A stretch of 64,000 bases of DNA. Source: Spizellomyces sp. 'palustris'. Lineage: Eukaryota; Chytridiomycota; Chytridiomycetes; Spizellomycetales; Spizellomycetaceae. Position numbers and translations under genes: made by a program. The notes under the pieces are model-generated. The model saw nothing but the letters and a program-made list of their open reading frames with translations, was not told where the DNA came from and searched no databases. This document shows positions 36,294 to 48,671 of the stretch, one piece after another. Where the stretch lies: the NCBI GenBank assembly GCA_006535965.1, contig QEAR01000081.1:25094-89093 (forward strand). The letters run 5' to 3'. Positions within the stretch are counted from its first letter, which is position 1. Each line of letters begins with the position of its first letter.

Positions 36294-38185
36294 TCATGCC
36301 GAACTCTTGGTAGGGCCACGAATAGAGGCGGGGGGAGTGTAGTTCTGATTCTTCATCATGAAGAAGATAAAGAGGAAGCCTGCAATGACAACCAGAAGTA
36401 ATAATATCCAGCATTTGACTCTATGAAAGACCCGCATAGGACCGCTATATTGCTGAAGGGTGACCGCGCTAGGATAGCACCATTCGCAAAGCGGCGAGTC
36501 GTCGATGATGACAACTGGCGGGGGAGTGTCCAAACCAGTGTATTCTGGCATCTCAAAGAGTTTGACATCTTCTAATGTTACCGCATTCTGGCGAAAAATG
36601 GCTCGGATGCGCGAAGATTCAAGGTAATCCGCATCTGTGGCAAAAAGGATGGCGTCGTAGAACGTAACTGGAGCGATGTTCATTGATGGCGGATGGCGGC
36701 CCAATGTCGCAGAGGATTGGTGTGAAATTTTGTCAGCCAAAAGTTGGGTTGTTGACTCGCTTGGCGGGCCCGATGACAGCTTCTTGCCCTTCTCGGTGGT
36801 TTGCTTGGTGGGTGAGGCGCCAATAAATGAAACAGTATCGTAAGGATCTCCATCTTCAGTGGCCCTACCATCCCGCTCCTGATCCTGCCGAACCATCTGC
36901 AACCACTCCTCAAATGTTGGACTCAATCCCTCACCAGCTGCAGCTGCAGCAGAATTTATATAAGAGTACGCTCGTCTTCGCCCTTTCGGCGTAGGTGATA
37001 CCTGGCGCAAATCTTCGGGCGAGACGGGTTTTGCAAACCTCGTTACGCTCCCCACAGCAACCTGCGTTCTGTTGTTGCGACGGTGGCCGTGCATCTGCAT
37101 TATCCCTGGAGGAGGTTTGGTCACAACGCGTATATCCAGTGATGTTCCCCGCCGGTCGTCTACCGGGGTCATTTGACGGGGACCAAAGTCGAACGATTTT
37201 GAACCCATAGGGGATTTAGTTGGAGAGGGAGGTATGGTGATAATGAACTCTTGCGGGCCTTGACCACCAAGTGCCGGATAGGCGCTACGTGGACCCAATG
37301 GCAGGCCTTTCTTTGGCGATGGATACGGGCTTTTCAGACCCAAAGTCATCAGGCTGAACTTTCGGGGTTGTGGGCCCGGTCCTGTTGCCTCTTCTTCTGT
37401 GATTTCGGTCACTGACGGGGCAACCATCGTCCAGGAAATCAATTTCCCCGCTTCCACATCTCGAACGCTGGGGCTAGGAGGAGGAAGGACACCTGGAGAT
37501 CCTGTGGGCGAAGCGGGGGGCCAGCTAGTTACAATGCTTGGGATCAGTCGCCTGTTGCGAGCAGGAGATGAGCGTCTAGTGCGTCGGGTGACCCCTGATT
37601 CGCTGATTGTTTGCATAGTCCCTCCTTCAACATCCTTATTCTCCTCCACAGCAGCTGTTGCGACGATAAAAGGTAAATCCTCTTCCTTCTTTTTATCCTT
37701 TTCCTTCTCTTGAGTTTTCGGATTCGTTTGCCCCGGTTCGTTGTCCCTTCGAATCCGTAACATGAAATATTGCACATCGCCGATGATGTCGGTATTTGTC
37801 AAAGGGTTTAAAACGTGCAGTCGATGTATCAGCTTTTTGCCTAGGTAAACTTGTGTCTGGAACAGGATTTTATTGAGTTGAAAAGCACTATAATACGAAA
37901 AGAAAGCCTGCCCAAAAATAACAGATTAGCACGCTTCTCAGACCATGGAAAATGTTCTAAAGGGCAGATCATGTAGAGCAGCTTCACCTTGCCCGGCTGT
38001 TTGATGTCCCAAGTTTGCACTCTTGCAATAAGGAAAGATTTGCCACCCTTCGGTTCCAATTCATCATGTAGCTTCGCAAGGTCTCCGAATGTCTCCAAGC
38101 TGAATGAATCTTCATACTCTGCCGAAACAGAGTCCAACACATTGTTGCCTGAGCTGTCAAGGAGTCTTATAACTTCTTCCCCCAT
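36294..38185 (-). CDS. Single-pass membrane protein of unknown function
   Basis: Two exons, 38185-37988 and 37907-36294; 603 residues. No family recognised. The N-terminal 115 residues look folded (SFSLETFGDLAKLHDELEPK, FLIARVQTWDIKQPGK, then AFFSYYSAFQLNKILFQTQV and NPLTNTDIIGDVQYFMLRI). A long Pro/Ser/Arg-rich linker follows. A second ordered block near the C-terminus begins APVTFYDAILFATDADYLES and continues SRIRAIFRQNAVTLEDVKLF. A single hydrophobic helix (WILLLLVVIAGFLFIFFMM) is followed by only about 20 residues, so the protein is probably anchored by its C-terminus with the bulk in the cytosol. Splicing is well supported by phase and by continuity of the YYSAFQ block. Confidence 0.75.
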
Positions 38186-38511
38186 GATGCCGGATTTCTG
38201 CTGGGTGTTGAGGCAAAAAGCCGTGCAAGAGCTATCCGTGAGCTATACGTGAGCAAGCGGGGAGTGAATTGGTTCTTGATGTGGGTATTTTTAGCTTCAC
38301 ATGTAGATAATTAGAATAGGGAATCAAGATCCCCAAAAAGCACACCTGAGATTTTGTTGACTGCAGCATTCAATTAACCCCTAGCCCAAGTAATACTTAA
38401 AAAGGCGGGTATTGCTGGGATAAATCTTTGCATCCATTTACAGCGTAAATTCCCACAAGTGGCTTATACAGCTTATCATGCACAATATACAGAGTCCCTC
38501 ATTTCACATAT

Positions 38512-41500
38512 TCAGATTTCGCGACATCGACATCGGCAGTCCGACACGGGACATTCTTGGTGCTTTTCAAACCATTGTAGCATATGCACTGCATGCCCAC
38601 CATGTCGACAGGTTTGACACCATGTAAACCACAAATCAAAGCCAGATAGAGCAGATCCTGCAAACGGGAAAGCGTCAGAACTGTAACGGGAGGTCGGTTA
38701 CTGAGGCATGAAGTACCATCAGTGCCAGATGAGGGCAACGGTTTATCCCTTCTCGAGAAGTATTGTAGATTCTCGGCTGCCGTTCCCAGATGCAAGAGAC
38801 ACAGTGCACACCGCGGTAGAGGTTTCCGGCAGTTAGGGCAACTTGTGACCTAGTTTCCCAAGATCAGATAATGGTATGTCATTCTTAGGCTGGCCCGCGT
38901 ACCTTCTGTTTGCTCGACCCAATCATCAGAGTTCCGAGGGGATTTCCCGCAGCACTCGGGATGTGTGGATTGTTCCCTGGCATGACAGGCATGGGGGCAG
39001 CGCTTGACATACCTGTCCCGGTGCTCCTCTTCACTGGAGATGCAAATAGCCCGTTCGCAACTGGTTGATTGCAAAAGTTACATCGCACGTAGATTTGAGG
39101 TGGCACGTTTGCATTATACGGCGTGCTTGGATGTGGAGTACGTGCGACAAACCCATCACCAGCTAGATGCCGTTGTCGAGCAATGTCGAAGCCGGCACGG
39201 ACGCGATACAATTGCCATCGGTCCAGCAAGGTACGATATCTGAAGGTGGATGAGTCCTGAGCTGGGGAGATTTCAAAATCTCATGGCCTACTCACGTTTC
39301 GGCCCAATCATCCACCCGAGAGTCTAAAAACCGACCTGGCGCAACCATGCTCAGTAACAATGAGGCTGTTTGCACATCTCCTGTCTTATTTAGGTAGTGC
39401 TCCATGAGATCCACCCCAGCTGGTGTGAGTCCAGTAAGTGGCAGCCCGTTAATATCTCCCACTAAGACCATCTTGTTCGTCATTTTATTGATATACGCAA
39501 GTAGCTAGAACCCAAGGAATGAACTCACGTTACTGATTTGCGACCGAAGTTAATGGACACAAAAGACTTACGTCCTCATCATTCAAAAAACGAAGCGCTA
39601 TGCCTATGCGATCCTTCATCGAAAGACCTCGTTCCTGCAAAACAATACGCCAGTCACCATCCGAGGCGATGAGAGCAAACATAGATCGAAGGTATGGATC
39701 TTTGAGCTCGGAACTAAGTGATCGGCACAAGTCCTGCCATAATTTGGATCCGCTCTTATTATTCGGGACGGTGGAATAACCCGCCAGTGCTGTGGCAACG
39801 AGCTTTAGGCGCTCATCTTTCGGCGGCAACATCATTAGAGAAAGTTACACTTAAGCGCAAAGCATCGAGCTAACCTTTACTGGCGTTCAAAGCTTGGACC
39901 GCCCGTGTTAAGCTAGACGAATGGAACAAAGCCCATCCTGCCGCTTTCTCATACTCGCCCGCAGCTTCCATACTGCATTCGACTCAGTTACGGTCCATGA
40001 TATGAGCTCTGAGGATAGGATTAGCAGACTCACTTCGCGAGAACCTGCTCCAGGGTTTCGTCCGCACTTCCATCACCGTCGATGCTATCATCTTTCACAT
40101 GAAACTGCCATCCGCACATCAAAAGCGCAACAGTACGATGTGGGTTGGAATAGCTAATGAAGGGAACGAATGGTTCCGCAGATGGATCACTTGACATATT
40201 TGAAACGCTCGTCGCAGGGGAACTGGCTGTTTGAAATGGTTTTCGTAAGCTGGAACCTGGTTTACTGTGTTAGCTGTAGGTCTCATTTAAAGCGGTAAAA
40301 AGTCCCCTCACCCGCAGGTGCCATCATATCTTGGATTACGGCTTGTATTCCTTGCCCCGAATAATCTATTCCGTTGATGCGCATTCGATCTTGTGCTGAA
40401 TTTCGCTTCGCTCCTGAGAAATATGGCTTCAACCTAACCGTTCTAATGAACATGACATAGGCCCTATGCTGTAGAGCATATAGAACGTACTGTGAACCCA
40501 CGCCCAGAGTTCTCGCAGATCCCTGTCGTCTTCCGTGAGCATTCTGCCATTTTTCTCAGCCTTAAACAGCGTCGTCTCAGCAATGCCTGTCGCTGAGTCT
40601 TCAATGGCTTATTAACAGTCCACTCACGTGCATCGAATAACCTGCGAGTGCGCGCTTTCTCATAACTACCGAAATGTCGTTATGAAGGGCGTGGACGCTA
40701 CGCACATAAGATGCGTGGTCCAATCTTTTCGAAAAGTTATCATATCCTGAAGTCTGTCGTGATAGACACAGCATTCCATCAATATCCTGAGCAAGTTCAC
40801 TGACGCTGTTCATTTGGCTTTGCAATGCGCTCCCAGCAGAGGCATCCGCGAGAAGCATTGTTATGGACTTTCCACCGGTGACAGCGAGATCGCCACGCGG
40901 AGATAAAGAGACTTTATATGTCACAGGAAGACGAGTGATATCAAACTGCTGTTCCTTGGCATTCGTCGCCGTTACAACGTAGTGAGAGAAGTCATCTGAC
41001 ACAGGTACCGGAATCCAAGCAAATCCTTGAATATGTTGCGATGTTGGCCTCACTGTAGCGATGAGATTCATTGTTAGGTAGCCCACCAGACACTACCCTG
41101 CTTAACTACCTGTGACTCACCTTGACGAGTTTTCCATGGGATAGGAATTGTGCTGTCATCTTCGGGGTTTACATCCTGTGGACTCATCGTCCCGGGGACC
41201 AACGGATATTCTCCAACTCCCGGCGCAGCGGCTCCAGTACCATTACTGCTCAAACTTCCTCCAATGCCTACGGAGCTGCCGTCAAAGCGCGGACCAGGAC
41301 CATGGCCATCGCTGCCAACCGAGCCAGCACCGGCAACCGAAGGCGGCAGATGCGACTCTGCGAGCGCGTCACCGGCTGATGTCGTAGATGATGCTTCACC
41401 TATCGGACTTGGCAGCTGGTGAGGTCCAGGCCCCTGTGACTGGGAAGGGACTCGAACTGAGCTACTGCGTGAGATTGTCGAGCTGATATAGTCTGTCGTT

Positions 41501-43170
41501 ACTGTTTCTTGAATGTCCCAGACTTTGAGAACGGGCGAATCCTTTCCCACTGCTGCAAGACATCCTGAACGTATTGGAGACCAGGAGATCTGAGTGATAC
41601 CAGTACGAAACTCTGCATTGAATGTTAGAGCGTGTGAACGTCAAGGAATGTAACAAGCAAATCTCAGATGAGAAAGAAACAAATCAAAATGACGTGATGA
41701 AGGATATTGGCTCCGTTGTATTTCGTGCGTCCCACAGGCGAATTATGTTGTCTTCGGCGAATGAAGCAAATCGATGGGCGTGAAAAGGATCTGTGGCAAT
41801 ACCAAGCACAGCTTTTGTAGGTATAACCAGACTGGGAGTGTTGTTTCCAGCCGCTATTAGGAATTGTTATCATGAGACACCGGTGAGCACAAATTCGCCC
41901 CCCCTCCCCCGTCCCAAAGGAGACGGTATCTCACCTCGCAAGTCATAGCCACGTATCCATTTTAACCCCATGCCGGCAACAAGGTGTGGTGAGGATTTGT
42001 AGAGCCATGCTGCTGACGATATCCCTTCCGAGGAACCATACTGGGCTACTGGTTTACTTGGAATTGGATTCCGGCTATATCAAAGGTAGACAGATCACTA
42101 TCTCTGATTAACAGTACAGCATAGGTTCTGTATATGGATTGCACGCCCACCTCGTTGAAGTCGATGCACTCTTTCCAGATATCTCCGAGAAATTTGATAG
42201 TGAGATTTTTCGGCTATCTATAGCGGTAGGCTGTCTACTTTAGCATTTGGTCCGCCGTTGTCCGAGGTCCGCCGTTGTCTAATGTGATAGCATACCCAGA
42301 ACATTATCAATGTCTTGACCTAAGTGCGTGCCTGAAAACACGCTACGGATCCCATCGGCTACAACTGCAGTGCCGGTTCCACCCAATCCACCTCGTCCTT
42401 CTACAATTCGATCTCCACTCGGATCAGTAGGCGTTCCAGCACCATCTAATCCCGAGGAGCTGGCCATCTCTGTATTCCATACAATCAATCCGAAGTCATT
42501 ACGAACTTTGTCCAGTCCAGCAACTAGCAAATGGGGATCAGTTGGACAAAATGCCACAACATTACAAGCGCGGGTGTGTCGTGGCATGAACTCTCCAAGA
42601 ACTTTGGAGACGGGCGGGTTCGAAGGCAGTTGAAGTAATGAAGATGTGGAGGGATTTCGAGAAAGTACATGAGCGTTGGATAACGGAGTGCTTACAAAGT
42701 TGAAGGCCTGAATTGTGGTAAGAATCGTTCGACCGGTTGTATAACCGACAGCTAACAGATCACTGAACTCCGGATGAGGTGACCAGTCAAAACACTGGTG
42801 GAATGAACAGAATTTAATTGGATGTCGTCCTAGCGCCTACCAACTTGCCGAAAGACAGGTATGCAGCACAGGTGTACCTTCATGTGGCTCACGTCCGTAT
42901 TCACAGCAATCAAACGAATCGATTCATCACCCTCAAGTTCCTAAAGTACAAAATCAATATAGCTATGTCAATAGCAGCTCATTCCAGTTGACATACCGGG
43001 GACCATTCGTACAGACGAAGGTCATTTCCGCCAACCAGGAACAATCGCTGTCCGTCAAGAGGAGACCACACAATCCTGCAAATTCGCAAGCATTAGCGGG
43101 TTAGAGTGGCGAAGAAAGTCGTTCTTCCAGTCAGACACCTCTTCATCCGGTTACTGATATTGGCACTCAT
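38512..43170 (-). CDS. MIOS: MIOS/SEA4, WD40 subunit of the SEACAT/GATOR2 complex
   Basis: Multi-exon gene. Start Met at 43170 ([10 protein letters not shown]) splices to [20 protein letters not shown], the first WD blade. Further blades include [20 protein letters not shown], and [20 protein letters not shown] followed by [20 protein letters not shown], the latter strongly MIOS-like. The C-terminus holds the zinc-binding RING-like module: [20 protein letters not shown], then after a last intron [20 protein letters not shown] and [14 protein letters not shown], with the stop at 38512-38514. This last part is in a different frame from the naive open frame, and homology decides it. MIOS supports TORC1 activation by amino acids at the vacuole and lysosome surface. 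Internal exon limits between about 39000 and 42300 were not all resolved. Confidence 0.88.
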
Positions 43171-43416
43171 GGCATGTCGGTACGAAGGAACATAGACTGT
43201 TTCCCCAGTGAACGTTGCGTTTGGGTATTAAACGTCGTCGACTCGGGAAATGGAACTTGTCGTGAGTCAGGCGTGGATGTGACTGTAGGCTCAGTCACGC
43301 GAGACGCGGCTTACGTGCGTGATTACGGAAAGCGCTGTTGAACAATTGTTCACAACAGGCCAGGATCCAGCTCGTCCGCATAATTTGTGCAGCACAGTTG
43401 AGATTGGCACGAAACA
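43171..43416. promoter_or_regulatory. Shared 5' region of MIOS and the PG-rich repeat gene
   Basis: 246 bp between divergent starts. GC-rich near 43300; no E-box CACGTG and no RFX X-box that I could recognise. Confidence 0.3.
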
Positions 43417-45266
43417 ATGTTCTTGAAGTCCAGTAACCTATCGGAAGTGATCGAAAAACCGGAGTTGCCTGAGGACGCTGGGCCATTACAGACCGCACAT
43501 TTTCAAGTATCTCACAAGTCCACATTGGGACATCAGGCGTCCATGGTTGCGACAGCTGGTTCAGGGTTATTGCATCACATTGAGAGCAAATCGGCGCTAA
43601 GGAAGCAGCCTTCAACAATAGCGGGCGTTGGATCGGGGATGTTCTCAGCCGCAAAGTTGGAAGCGCGGAAGTCAAGAGTGTCGCACTCGTTACTGCCTGG
43701 CAAGATCCCGGGAAGCAGCAGCTTGCCATCCCCAGTACGCACTTCACTCACCATCCTTCAGTCGGGACCTGCCTTTGCAAGCGGCCTACTCCCAATGTCT
43801 GGGGGCGCAGACGCCTTTGCCACCAACCTATCTGCAGGGCCATCTCAAATTGGGAAATCACAAGCCAGACATTCTGTTGCAGAAGAAGGAGACACCCTCG
43901 TGGCTATACAGCCAATACCAGAAGAAATACCGAAACATCCGCCTAGTGCTCGGAAATCCTCTGCAATTAAAGTTTTGGATGATGGAATGCCTGAACAGCT
44001 CGCACTGGCTGTAGCTGAGGCAGAAGCAGAAGCAGAGCAGGAGCATCTAGCTAGTCTCGCACGCTCGCGCGCCGGGAAGGTGACAACGTCCAGGCGAGGT
44101 AGCCTTGCTCCTTCCCAACGCGAGAGTGTTGAAAATGGTGGCCTATCTAGTGGACCTCATAGCGCGCGCCCTACCTCCCATTTACGGACCATCGTTGAGC
44201 CTCATGGCAGAAAGCAGGCACCAAATCTAGACCGTCTTTATCTAAATGTCACAAGATCGACAGAGGAGCGGCAAGGACCAGATCCGGGAACATATGACCC
44301 TTGGCCTCTGACCTGGCCGACTAAGGAGAAAGTAAGATCGGACAGAAAAGCGTCGGGCAAACCAGAAAAAGATGACTGGACGAGAGCGCCTAGGAGATTC
44401 CCAAAATTGGGGAAGGTAGGTCAAAGGCTTTCTTGGGCCGCACGGACATGATATCCTCGTTAAGGAGCGATATAGAGTACTCTTGGTCCAGCTATATATG
44501 TGCCTCAGCATCGCGGCACGCGTGACTCCCGTCCTTCTAACAAAGCAAGCGTCGTGCTGCGAAGTCGTGTGGGTAGATTTCCAAGGGCACAAGGGGGCGT
44601 TGATAATGCCAACGTGGCTCCAGGATCATATGCAGTAAGCTCACGGTCTGCTGTCTGATGCCTGCCAATTGATGACTCATGTACCTTCAAATCAATACGA
44701 AAGGTGGAACCCTGTCATATTGAGCATGGTACGGTCTACCATGGACCATATGTTGATATCCTTGATAACTGATACCCCATGTTGCATAAATAGGGTTTAA
44801 GCCCTGGATCATGCGCATTGGTCCGCACCTTGGGCGCATCCTTAGTGGTGAGGAGCACACTCCATGGGGTCCTCCTTTAAAGGTTGTACACGATTTCTCG
44901 GATGATCTTGAAGATGTGACTACATTTTCAGAGTCGCGCAAACGAGTTGTTGTGAGTAGTACCATGATTATGCCATTATGCCTCCGCTAGTGGCATGGAC
45001 TGACTTCAAACTTCAGACTGACAGAATCAAACGTGAGGAGTTGGCAACTGCCGCGACAGTAGGTATTAATGTTAATGCGAATGCTGTCCCTGCGTCTGGA
45101 GGAGATTCCAAACCGGCACACCCATTCAGTTTGGTATGTCGTGCTTCGTTGATATATTTGAATCCCTTCATCATTGTAACAATCACTCCAGGGATATCTG
45201 ATTCGTCCAGTGCCAGTCCCACCTCCACTTCCTCCAAGCGCCCTTGCCGCTGGAATACTTGGCTGA
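43417..45266 (+). CDS. Sperm-tail PG-rich repeat (SHIPPO/ODF3-type) protein
   Basis: Six exons in phase: 43417-44415, 44509-44634, 44704-44728, 44794-44951, 45017-45133 and 45192-45266; 499 residues. The N-terminal two thirds are low complexity with an Ala/Glu heptad-like stretch (ALAVAEAEAEAEQEHLASLA). The C-terminal third contains PG-rich motifs typical of flagellar microtubule-associated proteins: RQGPDPGTYDPWPLTW, then RSRVGRFPRA...VAPGSYAVEPCHIE. A terminal Pro run (PVPVPPPLPPS) follows. Exon 3 is a 25-nt micro-exon, proposed because only it restores phase into FKPWIMRIGPHLGR. Proteins of this class bind axonemal or other stable microtubules. Assignment to a named subfamily is not possible from sequence alone. 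Confidence 0.65.
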
Positions 45267-45409
45267 TAGTCAGAAGTAGCTATCAACTAGACTAGGGCAG
45301 CTAGGATTGAGATAGACCTGTAGATGGGACTTCATAACTTACTGAGCCCGGTGCTTGCAACTTGGCAACTTCAAAGTTCCCAAGATTCAAATGGGAGAGA
45401 GAACAGGCC

Positions 45410-45882
45410 TCAAAAGTCCAGGAGTAGCGGAGCAATAACTTTTTCCAAGTGCGCTACCCCGATTTGAACCGGAAGTGCATCGTCATCAAAGTCGTCTTTG
45501 CGTCCTTCCAGCATCGCCTGCCTTCCGGCCTGCAAAAACGCCTCTGTGATGCCATCAAAATAAAGTACAGAGAGTCAGCATGTCAGTTGGACAACAAAGA
45601 GCCGATTCTTTTCCCAAGATGAGACCTTGCACAAATAGCCGAAGGAACTCTGCCGAGAGTTGTAACGCTCCCTTGTTCACTAAAGCGGCGAGAAGAAACC
45701 AGCGAGGTGGATAAGAGTTAGAATTTATAAGAAAGCTTGTCTTTAAAGGTGAAGATAATGCATATTGCATATTCCAACCTTTCGTATTTGGGTCTCGGAA
45801 TACGGTCTTGAATATGGCTCCTACTGTCTCCTGCTCATTGATGTTCCAACGAACAATTCGTTAGAGAAAAGGTCGCCACCAT
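45410..45882 (-). CDS. CENPX: Centromere protein X / MHF2 (histone-fold)
   Basis: Four tiny exons: 45882-45880 (ATG alone), 45830-45779, 45679-45626 and 45543-45410. They yield 80 residues, matching the 81 or so of human CENP-X. Sequence blocks ETVGAIFKTVFRDPNTKV, NKGALQLSAEFLRLFVQEAF and VAHLEKVIAPLLLDF align with the family histone fold, including the invariant LLLDF end. CENP-X pairs with CENP-S to form MHF, which binds FANCM at stalled forks and joins the inner kinetochore. The proposed first intron directly follows the ATG; the GTGGCG donor and CAG acceptor are acceptable and no in-frame Met exists otherwise. The gene is head-to-head with PSMG1, 120 bp between starts. Confidence 0.85.
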
Positions 45883-46002
45883 GGTGATGTATAGCGCAGT
45901 TGAAAAGACCAACCGGCTTAAAAGTGGGACTTTGTCTTGGTTGAGCCATTGGGACAACTCATCCCAGCACGTCTCCAGAGACTCACATCTGGGGTTCTGG
46001 TG

Positions 46003-47352
46003 ATGACTACGAGCAGGTGAGTCATCGACTGACCCCCTTCTTGCGATCTGACAACTGGACATCTTCGAAGACTCCCAACTTGAGTAGACAGCAATGGTGC
46101 GTCCGTCTAGCCACGGTGTGCCTTGAAATATCTCGCTTACTTTGAGGATAGGATTTCTGGCCTTTTCAACCAGACGGGAACGGTCGCGATTATGAAGCTG
46201 AAGAATTGGAAGAGCTTGAGAATGCTGAACTGGAAACAACCCCGTCGCAACAGCCCCGAGTTGTGGTATGAGTGATGAGATGGTTATTTAATCGCACTCT
46301 TGTCGACAATACTTCTTGTCATAGTGGGCACCCTCCTCGACACGCAAACTCAACCCTGACAAGCAACAATTGGACGCGAAGATTCTACATTTGGGATTAA
46401 ACGGCGCGGGATCGCTGTTCTTGCACGCCCAGTTTGAATTTAAGAAAGTTATAGGAGCTTTACTCCTTCCCGGTGCTGAGTTGGTAAGTTCTGACTGCTG
46501 CTATTTGCCGCTCAATATGGGCTTTGAACCGGTTCATGACGGTCAGAACGGAACATCGTTGGAAGAGAAGCAGTCCATACAGAACAAGGTAGGCTTTCCT
46601 GTCGTCTGTAATTTCCGTCAACTTCTTCTTTGACTGCTTGATAGATGTGCCTAATTTACGAAATAAAAGATGACCCGTCTTGTTTGGTGGTAACATGCCA
46701 GTATGATGTCCCAAAAGAACAGACTGCCGCCTGGGCTCATGTGCTACTGAATCATATTGGACCTGAGAGGTAACGATCGAATATTCTTTCGGAATTTACG
46801 ACACATATCTGATTGTTTCAAACACAGAACGATTATATTTGATTCCTTTACCATGCATGAATACAAGACTGCCAGCGAAGACTTGGCTCCTCCATTCTTG
46901 CGTAAACTCAAAACATCTGCGGCAGAAGAAGTATGCACATTGCGTCCTTTCCGTTTTCTCTCTCGTGTGAGCTGATCAAACTCTTGTACGTTGCTTGTAG
47001 ATCGATGACATTGTGTATTTGGAACCAGCAAATATGCTCACTGGATGTGGTGCGGCCATTCTAACTTTGGTATGTATCTCTGCCGGGACATGAGCCACCT
47101 AGAGGGGAGGTTGCTGATCGCAATTCACTGGCCCCAAAGCTTGAGATTCGTCACGCCAAAGCATGGATGTACGTCAGCCTTCTTGAGATGCAGTTAGGAC
47201 GCTACGACGTTACAACCGACACGCTACAAGCCTTCGAGACTGTTATCAAGTCGCTTTCAAGACAAGACTGGGTAAAGAGAGAGGGTTCACCCCAATATTC
47301 AAAGCTGATTAATATGTTCAGTAGAAAGGATTTAAATCATCTATACCTATAA
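46003..47352 (+). CDS. PSMG1: Proteasome assembly chaperone 1
   Basis: Nine exons in phase: 46003-46016, 46088-46115, 46152-46265, 46325-46483, 46547-46588, 46645-46769, 46828-46930, 47001-47069 and 47140-47352. They encode 288 residues, the usual PSMG1 length. The core reads LNGAGSLFLHAQFEFKKVIG, CLIYEIKDDPSCLVVTCQYD, IIFDSFTMHEYKTASEDLAP and PPFLRKLKTSA, then MLTGCGAAILTLLEIRHAKA, consistent with PSMG1/Pba1. By family it dimerises with PSMG2 and guides assembly of the 20S alpha ring. The first two exons (14 and 28 nt) are my reconstruction: strong CAG/GTGAGT donor and TAG acceptors with correct phase. The identity is less certain than for neighbouring genes because PSMG1 diverges quickly. 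Convergent with XRCC3, 78 bp apart. Confidence 0.72.
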
Positions 47353-47430
47353 ATACATATGCATCTGCACCTATTCTAAAGAACACGTGGGGGTAATAAC
47401 ATATACACTTGCCATGGTGCGACATACACA

Positions 47431-48671
47431 TCACTTGTCGGCTGATAAGCCAACAATGCCGGAAGCAGTGATTTCAAATTTGCAATTGGAGGGTGGTAAA
47501 TGTGGCCCGAAGCAAACCGTCAGAGTCCTTCTGATGTTGCAGGCAGCGGTCTCCGAATCATTGGCGCAAAGGATGTCACTCTCTGGAACTAATGCGTTTC
47601 TACGTGATAGCTTTATCCGGGTGTTGACAATGTTAGACCAAGCGAGTCCCAATGTAGGCGTCACCGCATCTTGATTCGGATCTTTCTGACCACATGTTGT
47701 CACTCGCAAAAAGGGATCCCCCCCTTGAATTCCACCGACCGTCGCGTGCGAAATGGGCTCATTAAATAGGTCTGTAACTTGATTGACGCACACAACGGCT
47801 GCCTTAAATTCATGTGCAATCTTCTTCAACGAGGCACCCAGTTCAAAGATTGTCTTCGCTCGAGCGGCCGCATCCCAAGTAGTTGGATCCTCGTCTCCTC
47901 TAAAGTTGGCTGCTATGGAGTCCACTATAACCAGTCGAATATTATGTCTGAACATTGCTGCAGCCAGATGATATGACAGAATGTGTTGCTGTGTTTCATG
48001 ATCACGAATGTGGACAATATGGACATTGTCGCTCATGTTCAAGTTGGACAGCTGAGGAAATCGGTCTTTCATATGCTGCTCTAGTTGGGCGAAACGGTTG
48101 ATTGGAAATGCTTGCTCCGTTGCGATGTAAAGAGCTCCTTTTATGCGGAGACTGGCAATCTTAGTTGACGGTGCATCATCATAAACCTTTGGGAAATTTT
48201 CGGCTCGTACCTGATGCAAGCCCGCCCAGCTCCACAGGGAGTTGCGCCATAATACACAACTGTAACATCAATTGCGTCTTGCCAACGGCGCTTTTGCCAT
48301 GAACCTCTGTGATGCCGTTTGTCAGTACGCCGCCTCTCAGGACGGCATCAATATATGGATCCCCCACAGACAGTCTGTCATATTGCTGCCTTCGTTCTAG
48401 CAAAGCGGTCGACTTGCACAATACGCATGAATACACAGCTTCTGATAATATCGTGAGGGTGTCCTGGACATCACGCTGCTCGAGACTTGTCCGCGTAGCC
48501 AACTCGGTTGCCGACAGGTGTAGCACCTGATCAACGGTGTCGAAACAGGCTTAGAGGTAGAGTGAGACCTGCTAATGAGTAGCAGACCATGTATCTTCGG
48601 TACTGGGTGAGCTAACCTCTTTTCAATGCGCGATAGATTCGTGGTGGAAGATCTACTTGCTCCAAATCCAT
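47431..48671 (-). CDS. XRCC3: RAD51 paralogue XRCC3 (RAD57 family)
   Basis: Start Met at 48671 gives MDLEQVDLPPRIYRALKR, matching the XRCC3 N-terminus. It joins ACFDTVDQVLHLSATELATR, then LSVGDPYIDAVLRGGVLTNG and the Walker A region GKSAVGKTQLMLQLC. The next intron is removed so that ELGGLASG meets ALYIATEQAFPINRF. The rest is one long exon with Walker B RLVIVDSIAANFRGD, VVCVNQVTDLF, LGLAWSNIVNTRI and the typical FGPHLPPSNCKFEITASGIVG. The protein acts with other RAD51 paralogues to promote RAD51 filament function in homologous recombination. It diverges from POLQ across 787 bp. Confidence 0.93.

Noticed and set aside
45835-46239. 134-codon minus-strand frame (MFPVQHSQ...)
   Set aside because: Lies antisense to the first PSMG1 exons and over the CENP-X 5' end; the spliced PSMG1 and CENP-X models explain the region.
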